Shown: positions 6,137-11,945, numbered from the stretch's first letter. The stretch is DNA of 11,945 nucleotides from Methylococcaceae bacterium (GCA_013138855.1 WTBX01000154.1:1-11945), one strand, 5' to 3'. A program made the numbers and translations. Notes: a model not told the origin generated them from the sequence alone.

Positions 6137-6293
6137 GGTATCAGGATTTGGATACCCTTCATTTTTCGGTTTACAGTTTAAATCGGAGTTCAATAGCTTT
6201 AGCTATTGGCGAGTCACGGAAATAGCTAACGCTATTTCACTCGCGCAATTTTTAAAAAATAAACTACTTTTTAAGCCAAGTGAAGGATGCCGA
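6137..6293. repeat. palindrome-rich intergenic element upstream of the membrane protein gene
   Basis: It contains GGTATC/GATACC (6137-6156), the perfect palindrome AATAGCTTTAGCTATT (6192-6207), and a larger hairpin with GCGAGT and AAATAGC pairing to GCTATTT and ACTCGC (6209-6244). The ends GGATACCCTTCA (6150-6161) and TGAAGGATGCC (6281-6291) are imperfect inverted repeats, hinting at a small mobile or repeat unit. The rest of the 5963-6435 gap, apart from the hrcA promoter and operator, shows nothing recognisable and no credible gene. Confidence 0.5.
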
Positions 6294-6435
6294 TAATTCA
6301 AATATAAATTATCTAATAAATATTAAAATTGCTTATGTTTTAAGGCACTTACGTTAATATACTATGCTATATATATTCTGACGAATATAAAAACAAAACT
6401 CATACGGCACACAAGCAAAAATAAAGGAGTCTTCT

Positions 6436-7815
6436 ATGCAAAATATTGGTTGGTTAGAGCAAGCGATATTTTATTTCTCAAAACGCGTTGCGTGGCGTTG
6501 GCGATGGACTTTTGCGAGCATTTTTGCAGGTATCGGTCTTTATTATTATGACGATGAAGCGGGAATTATTATTTGGTCGTTATTAGCAGCAGCGGTTTTT
6601 TTGACTGTTACAGGCTTATTAGTTTTTTTTAAAAGTTCAAAATTAGTCGCAGTTGATAATAATGGCGTAACATTTTATGACAGTAGCGTTGAAAATGGAG
6701 TAATACTGATTAACTGGAATTTCATCGAAACTATTAGCACCCAAAAAGACATCACGGATATTAAGAAGGATCAGCCTGATAGAGATCCCAGTGAAGAACC
6801 TTATTCTTTATTTTTTCAGCTCACTAACGACCCTTTTCCTAATGACTTTTATCCCTCACATTTTTCTTGGGATAAGGACAGTTTATTATTAGAGTTAAGC
6901 ACCAGACCGACTCAAGGTTTTTCACCGCTATTAAAAATCATTCATCAATATCATTCACGATTATTAAAACTGCATGGCTACGTTTTAGATAGTCAACCTT
7001 CAAGCAGTATTTTTGGGGCTGTTTTTGGTTTTTGTTATGACGTAATAATGTTTATGGGGATAACAGCGATCAGCTTAATTATCGCCTTTTATCAGGTTTT
7101 TGAAACCAGTGACCCTCTAGCTCGGATTAAAGAAATAAATGAAACAGAATTACTGCGTTTACAGGGAGAAGTAGAACGGCGTTTTTTGGGAGAACAAATG
7201 GATTTTAGCGTTAAAAGCACACCTGTATTGACTTATTTTCCCTCAAGGATTGCCGAGAATAAAGATAAGCACGAAGTGCTTCAATTGGATGAAAACATTA
7301 ATCAGCAATTAATTTTTTTACGTCACTTTCAAACCCCTCCTCACAATAGACAATCATGGCAAGCAGGTTTATTTTCTTTAAATGCAAGTTTGAGCTGGTC
7401 GGATGAAGTGGCCTATGAAGGTGATTACAGTCTTAAAATAAAAATGACTAAAAAGAAGATTGATGAGCCAGAACCAACAAGCTCCGCATGGTATAGCAGT
7501 CTTCGTCATGAAACAGGTCAAGGCTATTTATTAGCCGCTTATGTGTTAACGCCAGATGATGCACATTCCTCATTAGCCATAGAAACGTTTGATGCAAAGG
7601 GGGATTTAATTCGCGCATTTCATTCAGAGTGCAAAGCATTAGAGTTTAAAAACGAATGGTTATTAACCAAATATAAAATCGCCGCCGAAAAAATATCGCC
7701 GATGACTGATAGCATTCGCTTTGCTGTGCAGCAATGTATTAGTAAAGAGGACACTCAAGTAGGAACGCTTTATTATGATGCGATTAGAGCTTATGCTTTA
7801 AAAAATCAGGAGTGA
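6436..7815 (+). CDS. three-TM membrane protein with PH-like and CBM-like domains
   Basis: I do not recognise this 459-residue family as a whole. The start at 6436 has AAGGAG 6 nt upstream. Hydrophobic segments lie at about residues 24-38 and 43-65. Residues 68-185 form a soluble part whose opening (LVAVDNNGVTFYDSS, then GVILINWNFIETIST) resembles bacterial PH domains of the YdbS/bPH type, probably cytoplasmic. A third TM segment (about 193-221) should place the C-terminus in the periplasm: a helical stretch (228-252) and then a beta-rich region 305-455 with SLSWSDEVAYEGDYSLKIKM, GYLLAAYVLTPDD and VGTLYYDAIRAYAL, the pattern of galactose-binding-like carbohydrate-binding modules (CBM_4_9). This suggests an envelope protein that may bind a glycan, consistent with the downstream glycosyltransferase, but that link is inference. 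A hairpin overlaps its stop codon. Confidence 0.75.
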   Translation: MQNIGWLEQAIFYFSKRVAWRWRWTFASIFAGIGLYYYDDEAGIIIWSLLAAAVFLTVTGLLVFFKSSKLVAVDNNGVTFYDSSVENGVILINWNFIETISTQKDITDIKKDQPDRDPSEEPYSLFFQLTNDPFPNDFYPSHFSWDKDSLLLELSTRPTQGFSPLLKIIHQYHSRLLKLHGYVLDSQPSSSIFGAVFGFCYDVIMFMGITAISLIIAFYQVFETSDPLARIKEINETELLRLQGEVERRFLGEQMDFSVKSTPVLTYFPSRIAENKDKHEVLQLDENINQQLIFLRHFQTPPHNRQSWQAGLFSLNASLSWSDEVAYEGDYSLKIKMTKKKIDEPEPTSSAWYSSLRHETGQGYLLAAYVLTPDDAHSSLAIETFDAKGDLIRAFHSECKALEFKNEWLLTKYKIAAEKISPMTDSIRFAVQQCISKEDTQVGTLYYDAIRAYALKNQE

Positions 7816-7834
7816 AAAAACACGTTTTTTCACT
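7811..7834 (+). terminator. hairpin overlapping the membrane protein stop codon
   Basis: AGTGAAAAAA, loop CACG, TTTTTTCACT: a perfect 10-bp stem that includes the TGA stop (7813-7815). The T-run forms part of the 3' arm, so it could act as an intrinsic terminator in either direction. AT-rich stems like this can also simply protect the 3' end. Confidence 0.5.
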
Positions 7835-7837
7835 ATA

Positions 7838-7960
7838 GGCTGGCGGCTACCTGAAAGACGTAGTCTTTTGGGTAGTTGCCAGTCCCCATTAAATATATAA
7901 ATATGAGCGTGGGGACTGGCAGCAAACCAAAGGGTTTTGCCCTTCAGCTTGCCGCCAGTC
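7838..7960. repeat. BIME-like pair of inverted palindromic repeats
   Basis: Unit 1 (7838-7884) folds into a 22-bp stem with a 3-nt GTA loop in which every non-Watson-Crick position is a G-T(U) pair. Unit 2 (7914-7960) pairs GACTGGC with GCCAGTC and has an AAGGG/CCCTT apex. The facing ends TGCCAGTCCCC (7877-7887) and GGGGACTGGCA (7911-7921) are perfect inverted copies, and the outer ends are also related in inverted orientation (GGCTGGCGGC vs GCCGCCAGTC). It lies between the membrane protein and the glycosyltransferase. Confidence 0.8.
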
Positions 7961-7999
7961 TTAAACTTACAATATTTGTAATAACTTTTAAATTATCCC

Positions 8000-8821
8000 G
8001 TGTCCTCTATCTCCGTCATTATCCCTAGCTACAATCGCGCAGAGTTATTAAATCGCGCCCTAAAATCAGTTTACGCACAAACGCATTCACCCGATGAAGT
8101 TATTATTATTGATGATGGCTCTACGGATAACACGCGAGAATTAATCAGTAAAAATTACCCACATGCCAGCTATTTATACCAAGAAAATAAAGGCGTTAGT
8201 GCTGCGAGAAATACAGGTATTCAAGAAGCCACAGGTGAATGGCTAGCTTTTTTAGATTCTGATGATGAATGGTTGCCCGATAAACTTGCCACTCAAATTA
8301 ACGCGCTTAATACCTCAGATTTTAAAGTATGTCATACCGAAGAAATTTGGATACGTAATGGTGTGCGAGTTAATCAAATGCAAAAGCATAAAAAGAGTGG
8401 CGGCTGGATTTTTAAACAGTGTTTACCTTTATGCGCAATGTCACCGTCTTCTATCATTATTCACCGTGATATTTTTAAGCAGATAGGTTTATTTGATACC
8501 TCGTTCCCAGCCTGTGAAGATTATGATTTATGGTTGAAAATTACCGCGCGTTATCCTGTGTTATTTATAGAAGAACCACAAATTAAAAAATATGGCGGGC
8601 ATGAAAATCAGTTATCGCAACAATACTGGGGGATGGATAGATTTAGGATTCAAGCCTTAGAAAATATTATTAACAGTGGTTGTTTAGAGGCTGACAATAA
8701 AGCCGCTGCGATTAAAGTATTACTTAAAAAAGCGAAGATTTATCAGAAAGGGGCTTTAAAGCGTGGGAAAGATGAGGAGGCTGCGCGGTATCAGCAACTT
8801 ATGGAGTCTTTTGAGGTTTAG
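8000..8821 (+). CDS. family 2 glycosyltransferase (GT-A fold)
   Basis: This 273-residue enzyme is predicted to be an inverting cytoplasmic transferase that moves a sugar from a nucleotide-sugar donor to a glycan or lipid acceptor in envelope polysaccharide synthesis; the exact substrate cannot be read. Motifs: SVIIPSYNRAELLNRALKSV (5-24), the nucleotide-binding VIIIDDGSTDNT (34-45), NKGVSAARNTGI (63-74), the metal-binding DSD in AFLDSDDEWLP (83-93), and the catalytic-type ED in ACEDYDLWLKI (171-181). The C-terminus KKYGGHENQLSQQYWGMD is a conserved subgroup ending. No membrane segment is seen. The start is GTG 8000-8002, the only plausible one because TAA at 7982-7984 closes the frame upstream. 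No good ribosome site precedes it, so translation may be weak or leaderless. It lies 184 nt after the membrane protein, separated by the hairpin pair. Confidence 0.93.
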   Translation: MSSISVIIPSYNRAELLNRALKSVYAQTHSPDEVIIIDDGSTDNTRELISKNYPHASYLYQENKGVSAARNTGIQEATGEWLAFLDSDDEWLPDKLATQINALNTSDFKVCHTEEIWIRNGVRVNQMQKHKKSGGWIFKQCLPLCAMSPSSIIIHRDIFKQIGLFDTSFPACEDYDLWLKITARYPVLFIEEPQIKKYGGHENQLSQQYWGMDRFRIQALENIINSGCLEADNKAAAIKVLLKKAKIYQKGALKRGKDEEAARYQQLMESFEV

Positions 8822-8956
8822 TTTTTGTTGAACATACGTTGGAGCCGCTAATAATTACTTTGCTACGAGAAATCTAACTTTATAATCGTATCGCCTGAAA
8901 ATTTTTACTGCTTACTCTTTGGCTATTTACAGTTTTTGCATCACATCAATAATTAA

Positions 8957-9087
8957 GGGTCTTCGGGATTTCCTGTGGAACTTAAGTAGTTTAACAAAAG
9001 GACTGGCCGTCCTTTATTGATTTTCATACTCTACGGAAGGACTGCCAGTCCTTGCATATGCGTTTTCACGGGAAATCCTGAAGAGTC
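8957..9087. mobile_element. 131-bp MITE-like element with terminal inverted repeats
   Basis: Terminal inverted repeats (8957-8977 and 9067-9087) match at 17 of 21 positions; the shared blocks are TCTTC, GGATTTCC and GTG. They are bounded by identical 8-bp direct repeats ATAATTAA at 8949-8956 and 9088-9095, as expected for a target-site duplication. Inside are two related palindromes: AAAGGAC/GTCCTTT (8997-9015) and AAGGACTG/CAGTCCTT (9037-9053). There is no ORF, so it must be non-autonomous. The rest of the 8822-9124 gap shows nothing beyond a degenerate GGAGCCGC fragment at 8841-8848. Confidence 0.75.
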
Positions 9088-9124
9088 ATAATTAATACAC
9101 TCAATCAACCTATTCACAAAAAAC

Positions 9125-9649
9125 ATGCGTAAATTACTCTTCCTTTTCATCGTCACCTTATTTATCAATGGCTGCTCACAGCTAACTATACCTAAAGGAG
9201 TCTATCCTGTAGAACAATTCAATGTACATAAATATCAAGGAAAATGGTACGAAATTGCTCGCCTAGAAAATTCCTTTGAAGAAGGCTTAGACCACATAAC
9301 CGCAGAATACACTTTATTAGAAAAAGGTGGCTTAAAAGTAATCAATCGAGGATTTTCCATAGAAGATAATGAATGGAAAACAGCCGAAGGAAAAGCGAAA
9401 TTTGTTAAGGTTCAAAATGATGCCTATTTAAAAGTTTCTTATGCGTGGCCATTTTACGCTTCCTATGTCGTCTTTGATTTAGATGAAAAACACTATCAAT
9501 ATGCCTTTGTCACCAGTATCGACGATTCATATTTATGGCTACTCTCAAGAACTCCAAAAGTTAGTGAACAGGTCATGGAACGGTTTTTGAAAAAATCTGA
9601 AAAATTGGGGTTTGATACTAAAAAGCTAATCTTTGTGAATCATGATTAG
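9125..9649 (+). CDS. blc: outer-membrane lipoprotein lipocalin (Blc type)
   Basis: This 174-residue bacterial lipocalin is thought to bind lysophospholipids or fatty acids and to help envelope maintenance under stress. The N-terminus MRKLLFLFIVTLFINGCS is a lipoprotein signal: positive n-region, hydrophobic core and lipobox INGC with Cys17. Ser at +2 predicts sorting to the outer membrane. The lipocalin core shows YQGKWYEIARLENSFEEGL (37-55, with the invariant G-x-W), the central strands GGLKVINRGF and AEGKAKF, and YVVFDLDEKHYQYAFV followed by YLWLLSRTP, the Blc signature. The length and the C-terminal helix (EQVMERFLKKSEKLGFDT) are normal. The start at 9125 has no clear ribosome site, but Met1 gives a proper signal peptide. 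It stands alone between MITE-like elements, so it is probably monocistronic. Confidence 0.95.
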   Translation: MRKLLFLFIVTLFINGCSQLTIPKGVYPVEQFNVHKYQGKWYEIARLENSFEEGLDHITAEYTLLEKGGLKVINRGFSIEDNEWKTAEGKAKFVKVQNDAYLKVSYAWPFYASYVVFDLDEKHYQYAFVTSIDDSYLWLLSRTPKVSEQVMERFLKKSEKLGFDTKKLIFVNHD

Positions 9650-9670
9650 GTATTCTTTATTTTTCGATTT

Positions 9671-9834
9671 TGTCCACGAAAGATACAAAAAGAGTTTTGA
9701 AAATTAGTAATTGCTGAGGTATACGGAGCCGCGACTTTTAGTCGCGCACGAGACCTAAAAAATATTTCCAAAACCTATCAATTAGACAGATTAAAATAAG
9801 CTCGTTTTAAAATGGCTGCCATCTTTCGTGGACA
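9671..9834. repeat. 164-bp element with perfect 14-bp inverted ends
   Basis: TGTCCACGAAAGAT (9671-9684) and ATCTTTCGTGGACA (9821-9834) are perfect inverted repeats. Between them lie a GCGACT-family palindrome (9724-9752) and AT-rich DNA without an ORF. No target duplication is evident. CCACGAAAGA motifs recur widely in gammaproteobacterial intergenic DNA, so this may be a repeat family rather than a transposable unit. Confidence 0.55.
9724..9752 (+). repeat. dispersed palindromic repeat, copy 3 (GCGACT family)
   Basis: GGAGCCGCGACTTTT then AGTCGCGCACGAGA. It matches the inverted copy at 4852-4878 over the whole unit and copy 1 at 4680-4705 with a few changes. It is nested inside the 9671-9834 inverted-repeat element. 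Confidence 0.85.
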
Positions 9835-9841
9835 TATATTT

Positions 9842-9944
9842 GTAAGTATTCACCTCCCCCTTTGGAAAAGGGGGATTGAGGGGGATTTATTTAATAAAAT
9901 CTCCCCTAAGCCCTCTTTTTTTAAGAGGGGGACTGAACACTTAC
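9842..9944. mobile_element. 103-bp MITE-like element with CCTCCCCC-type ends
   Basis: The left end GTAAGTATTCACCTCCCCC and the inverted right end GTAAGTGTTCAGTCCCCC agree at most positions. The element is flanked by identical 8-bp direct repeats ATATATTT at 9834-9841 and 9945-9952 (10 bp if the preceding AC is counted). Internal arms CTCCCCCTTT/AAGGGGGA and AATCTCCCC/GGGGGATTT make it highly self-complementary. No ORF. The CCTCCCCCTTT...AAAGGGGGA type of repeat is abundant in several gammaproteobacterial and cyanobacterial genomes. Confidence 0.75.
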
Positions 9945-10000
9945 ATATATTTAGTATAGAAAATTAGAAATAGGCTGAATAGTTGCCATAAAAGTATGAA

Positions 10001-10029
10001 CTGACTTTTAAAATAAAAGTGACTACACT
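10001..10029 (+). promoter_or_regulatory. possible terA promoter with a palindrome in the spacer
   Basis: CTGACT (10001-10006, 4 of 6 to TTGACA), 17-nt spacer, TACACT (10024-10029, 4 of 6 to TATAAT). A palindrome ACTTTTA-AAA-TAAAAGT (10004-10020) fills the spacer, an operator-like placement. The boxes are weak, so this is tentative. Confidence 0.35.
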
Positions 10030-10082
10030 AAACAAGAGCTTGAATTTTTATAACAACATTAAGGTAATCTAAGGAGAAAGAT

Positions 10083-11273
10083 ATGAATTTGGTTTCAGGT
10101 CAAAATATAGCGATTGAACCTAATAATATTGGTATTACTTTTGATATTAGTAATAGCAATAGCGCGGATATTGCCTCGAATATTTTTTTACTGGATTCAT
10201 CTAATAAAGTAGCCTCGAATAATGACTTTGTTTACTCCAATAATCCCGACCGCTCAGATATTTGTATTTGTCAGGATGTTAATGGTGGCTTTTCATTTAT
10301 TTTAGACGCGCTGCCTACGAGTGTACAAAAAATTGTTTTCGCTTTGAATATTCCTGATGGCGTAGAAACAGGGAAACGTTTTTTAGATTTAGGTCAAATC
10401 ACTATTACCGTACAACATTTCATCAGTAAAAAAGCCGTCTGTACTTTTTGTTTTGATACTAAAGAACACGCTGAAACTGCCTTAATTATGGGTGAGTTAT
10501 ATTTACGCAATGGACAGTGGAAATTTAAAGCGTTAGGGCAAGGTTTTGTAGGAGGCTTACCGCCGTTAGCCGAGCGTTATGGTGTTAATTTAAATACTTT
10601 GAAAAAAACTGCGCCACCAACGCCAGCACCTGCTACGGATTTACCCGCATCTTTTGACACGGCTGATACTAAACCTGTCAATTTAAGTAAAATCACTTTA
10701 GAGAAAAAAGGTAATTCAGTCTCTTTAGAGAAACAGCCAAACCAATCCTTTGGTGAAATTCTTATTAATTTAAATTGGGATCAACCTAAGAAAACTTTAT
10801 TTGGACGTACAAAAAATATAGATTTGGATTTGGGTTGTTTATTTGCTTTTAAAGATGGTTCTATCGGAGGCGTACAAGCTTTGGGTAATATGTTTGGTAG
10901 TTTGGAGCGAGAGCCTTTTATAAAGTTAGATGCGGATGATCGCAGTGGTTCGGCTGTTGGTGGTGAAAATCTTAGAATTAATGGTAAGCACTGGGATCAG
11001 ATTCAGCGCGTATTGGTGTTTGGTTTTATTTATGAAGGTTCAGCGAACTGGGCGGAATCTAATGCGATTGTTACTTTAAAAGTTCCCTCTCAACCTGATA
11101 TTGAGGTACGTTTAGATAGTCATAATAATCGTCGTACTATGTGTGCAGTTGCGATGTTGGAAAATGATAATGGTGCGATTAAGGTTACTAAGTTGATTGA
11201 TTATTTTGTCGGTCATCAAGATATGGATGTTGCTTATCAATGGGGTTTGCGTTATGCCGAAGGTAGTAAGTAA
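10083..11273 (+). CDS. terA: TerA-type TerD-domain protein (tellurite/stress response family)
   Basis: This 396-residue protein has the two-part build of TerA. Residues 1-172 are a TerD-like domain (LVSGQNIAIEPNNIGITFDI, then VQKIVFALNIPDG, ETALIMGELYLRNGQWKFKA and the family ending PPLAERYGV at 160-168). A Pro/Ala/Thr linker spans about 174-198. Residues 199-396 form the TerA-specific domain with DLDLGCLFAFKDG, VQALGNMFG, the acidic Ca-binding-like LDADDRSG (282-289), VLVFGFIYEG and the terminal VGHQDMDVAYQWGLRYAEGSK-like signature. It should be cytoplasmic. TerD-family proteins bind calcium and act in tellurite, colicin, phage and general envelope-stress responses; TerA's exact role is unresolved. 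The start at 10083 has AAGGAG 6 nt upstream. Unusually, no terZ, terB, terC, terD or terE is in the window, so it is solitary here and a resistance phenotype should not be assumed. Confidence 0.9.
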   Translation: MNLVSGQNIAIEPNNIGITFDISNSNSADIASNIFLLDSSNKVASNNDFVYSNNPDRSDICICQDVNGGFSFILDALPTSVQKIVFALNIPDGVETGKRFLDLGQITITVQHFISKKAVCTFCFDTKEHAETALIMGELYLRNGQWKFKALGQGFVGGLPPLAERYGVNLNTLKKTAPPTPAPATDLPASFDTADTKPVNLSKITLEKKGNSVSLEKQPNQSFGEILINLNWDQPKKTLFGRTKNIDLDLGCLFAFKDGSIGGVQALGNMFGSLEREPFIKLDADDRSGSAVGGENLRINGKHWDQIQRVLVFGFIYEGSANWAESNAIVTLKVPSQPDIEVRLDSHNNRRTMCAVAMLENDNGAIKVTKLIDYFVGHQDMDVAYQWGLRYAEGSK

Positions 11274-11326
11274 GGGAACGTGGGCTGGAAAGTTAGACGG
11301 GTTATAAATTTGAGTTATGTTATTCG

Positions 11327-11461
11327 GCTCGTTCCCAAACTCTGTTTGGGAATGCTTATTAATCAAGCTCCGCTTGATGAGTAGCTCGCGATTAGTCAAC
11401 ATTTGGAAACACCAAGCGGAGCTTGTCAGTATGCGTTCCCAAACAGAGTTTGGGAACGAGC
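11327..11461. repeat. 135-bp nested inverted-repeat element
   Basis: The outer arms (11327-11355 and 11433-11461) are 29-bp inverted copies differing at one position, and each arm is itself a CGTTCCCAAAC/GTTTGGGAA palindrome. Inner arms CAAGCTCCGCTTG (11364-11376) and CAAGCGGAGCTTG (11413-11425) are perfect inverted copies placed almost symmetrically. The element can form a large cruciform or, if transcribed, a long hairpin. It lies 53 nt after terA. The remaining sequence of the 11274-11584 gap shows nothing else except the extra half-unit at 11472-11510. Confidence 0.85.
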
Positions 11462-11510
11462 AAAATTAACGGCTCATTCCTAAATTCTGTTTGGGAACGA
11501 GCAAAATTAA
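11448..11510 (+). repeat. 22-bp direct repeat, partial duplication of the element's right arm
   Basis: GTTTGGGAACGAG followed by CAAAATTAA occurs at 11448-11469 and again at 11489-11510. The second copy belongs to an extra, degenerate palindrome starting CTCATTCCTAAATTCTG (11473), so the arm plus its flank seems to have been duplicated in tandem. Confidence 0.8.
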
Positions 11511-11584
11511 TGCGACTTTAACCGCTAGATAAACCTCCGTAATTTCTGTTTGACTTGCTGCATTATTGTATGCACAATAAAAGA

Positions 11585-11854
11585 ATGGAAATTGAATTTG
11601 ACCCAGTTAAAAGCGAAAAGAACAAGCTTGAAAGAGGATTTCCCTTTGAACTAGCAACCCACTTTGAAATAGATACCGCTCTGGTTGAAGTTGACTGCCG
11701 ACATGATTATGAAGAACAACGATTTAATGCTCTAGGCTTAATTGGCGATAGACTTTACCACATGACCTACACCTTACGAGGTAACATTATTCGCGTCATT
11801 AGCCTTCGCAAAGCCAATAAAAGAGAGGTGAAAAAATATGTACTTAACAACTAA
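11585..11854 (+). CDS. brnT: BrnT-family type II toxin (ribonuclease)
   Basis: BrnT toxins are small RelE-fold ribonucleases that inhibit translation and are held by the BrnA antitoxin. The chosen start ATG 11585 gives 89 residues beginning MEIEFDPVKSEKNKLERG, which matches the usual BrnT N-terminus; ATGs at 11555 and 11570 would add residues that the family lacks, and no strong ribosome site favours any of them. Signature features are FDPVKSEKNKLERGFPFELA, the central RHDYEEQRFNALGLIGDRLY, and the terminal TLRGNIIRVISLRKANKREVKKY, a hallmark of the family. The common KHG is ERG here, a mild deviation. The antitoxin gene begins inside the toxin's 3' end (17-nt overlap), giving the toxin-first order of brnTA. 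The palindromic repeats upstream carry no obvious operator. Confidence 0.9.
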   Translation: MEIEFDPVKSEKNKLERGFPFELATHFEIDTALVEVDCRHDYEEQRFNALGLIGDRLYHMTYTLRGNIIRVISLRKANKREVKKYVLNN

Positions 11855-11945
11855 ATCAGGGCGAAAAATAGAATTGCCTACAGACGAAGAAGACAGCATT
11901 ATTACCCAACAAGCCATTGAAGACGGTACTTATTTAAGTGATGAA
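11838..11945 (+). CDS. brnA: BrnA-type antitoxin, 5' part (cut by window end)
   Basis: An open frame of 36 codons runs from ATG 11838 to the window edge: MYLTTKSGRKIELPTDEEDS, then IITQQAIEDGTYLSDE. The start KTKSGRxxxLPTxEEDxxI and the ELSDxE-like ending are typical of antitoxins encoded right after BrnT. They bind the toxin and usually carry a C-terminal ribbon-helix-helix, not visible here, that represses the operon. AGAGGTG at 11823-11829 is a good ribosome site 8 nt upstream, and the gene overlaps brnT by 17 nt, consistent with coupled translation. The C-terminus and any DNA-binding motif lie beyond the window. Confidence 0.82.
   Translation, partial: MYLTTKSGRKIELPTDEEDSIITQQAIEDGTYLSDE

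Noticed and set aside
6078..6296. 72-codon plus-strand ORF upstream of the membrane protein
   Set aside because: It runs through the palindromic element, has no ribosome site, overlaps the hrcA promoter side and resembles no protein I know; it reads as a translated repeat.
9671..9952. A single composite transposon covering both inverted-repeat elements
   Set aside because: Each element has its own ends and only the right one has flanking direct repeats; no transposase gene is present.
11112..11402. 96-codon minus-strand ORF over the terA 3' end
   Set aside because: It is antisense to the well-supported terA domain and extends into the nested repeat; no family resemblance.
11327..11510. CRISPR-like array from repeated GTTCCCAAAC/GTTTGGGAAC units
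   Set aside because: Repeats are in mixed orientation, spacing is irregular and the sequence between is not spacer-like; it is a nested palindrome.

Overview
The window looks like chromosomal DNA from an AT-rich gammaproteobacterium. The DnaK, GrpE and HrcA sequences are of gammaproteobacterial type, and the intergenic spaces are filled with short palindromic repeats of the kind common in the Beggiatoaceae/Thiotrichales and Methylococcales. That placement is inference and no species is claimed.

Layout. (1) Positions 1-1775, minus strand, form an accessory island. A RelB-like antitoxin and a RelE/YafQ-like toxin overlap and are followed after 2 nt by a PD-(D/E)XK-like gene that appears broken by a one-base deletion. 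Upstream lie the 3' remnant of a DUF433-type antitoxin gene and a second orphan PD-(D/E)XK (HSDR_N-like) protein. (2) Positions 1896-6045, minus strand, hold the heat-shock cluster hrcA-grpE-dnaK. It starts with a TTGACA-type promoter and a CIRCE-like HrcA operator and ends with a hairpin-plus-T terminator. dnaJ does not follow dnaK, and the hrcA-grpE gap has been invaded by repeats. (3) Positions 6436-8821, plus strand, encode a three-TM protein with a PH-like cytoplasmic domain and a carbohydrate-binding-like C-terminal domain, then a family 2 glycosyltransferase, with a pair of strong hairpins between them. (4) Positions 9125-11273, plus strand, encode a Blc-type lipoprotein lipocalin and a solitary TerA-type TerD-domain protein. 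(5) At the right edge is a BrnT toxin gene with the start of its overlapping BrnA-type antitoxin gene.

How the genes relate. HrcA is expected to repress its own operon through the CIRCE-like site, coupling chaperone levels to folding stress; GrpE is the nucleotide exchange factor for DnaK. The TA modules at both ends, the frameshifted gene, the DUF433 remnant and the MITE-like elements show that the conserved chaperone cluster sits in a rearranging neighbourhood. Two intergenic elements (8957-9087 and 9842-9944) have terminal inverted repeats bounded by identical 8-bp direct repeats, which is good evidence of past transposition of non-autonomous elements.

No complete, clearly new multi-gene system is visible. 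The best candidates for novelty are the TA-plus-nuclease gene trio, the two MITE-like families, the wobble-paired hairpin downstream of the membrane protein, and the operator-like palindromes in front of the RelBE-like and terA genes.
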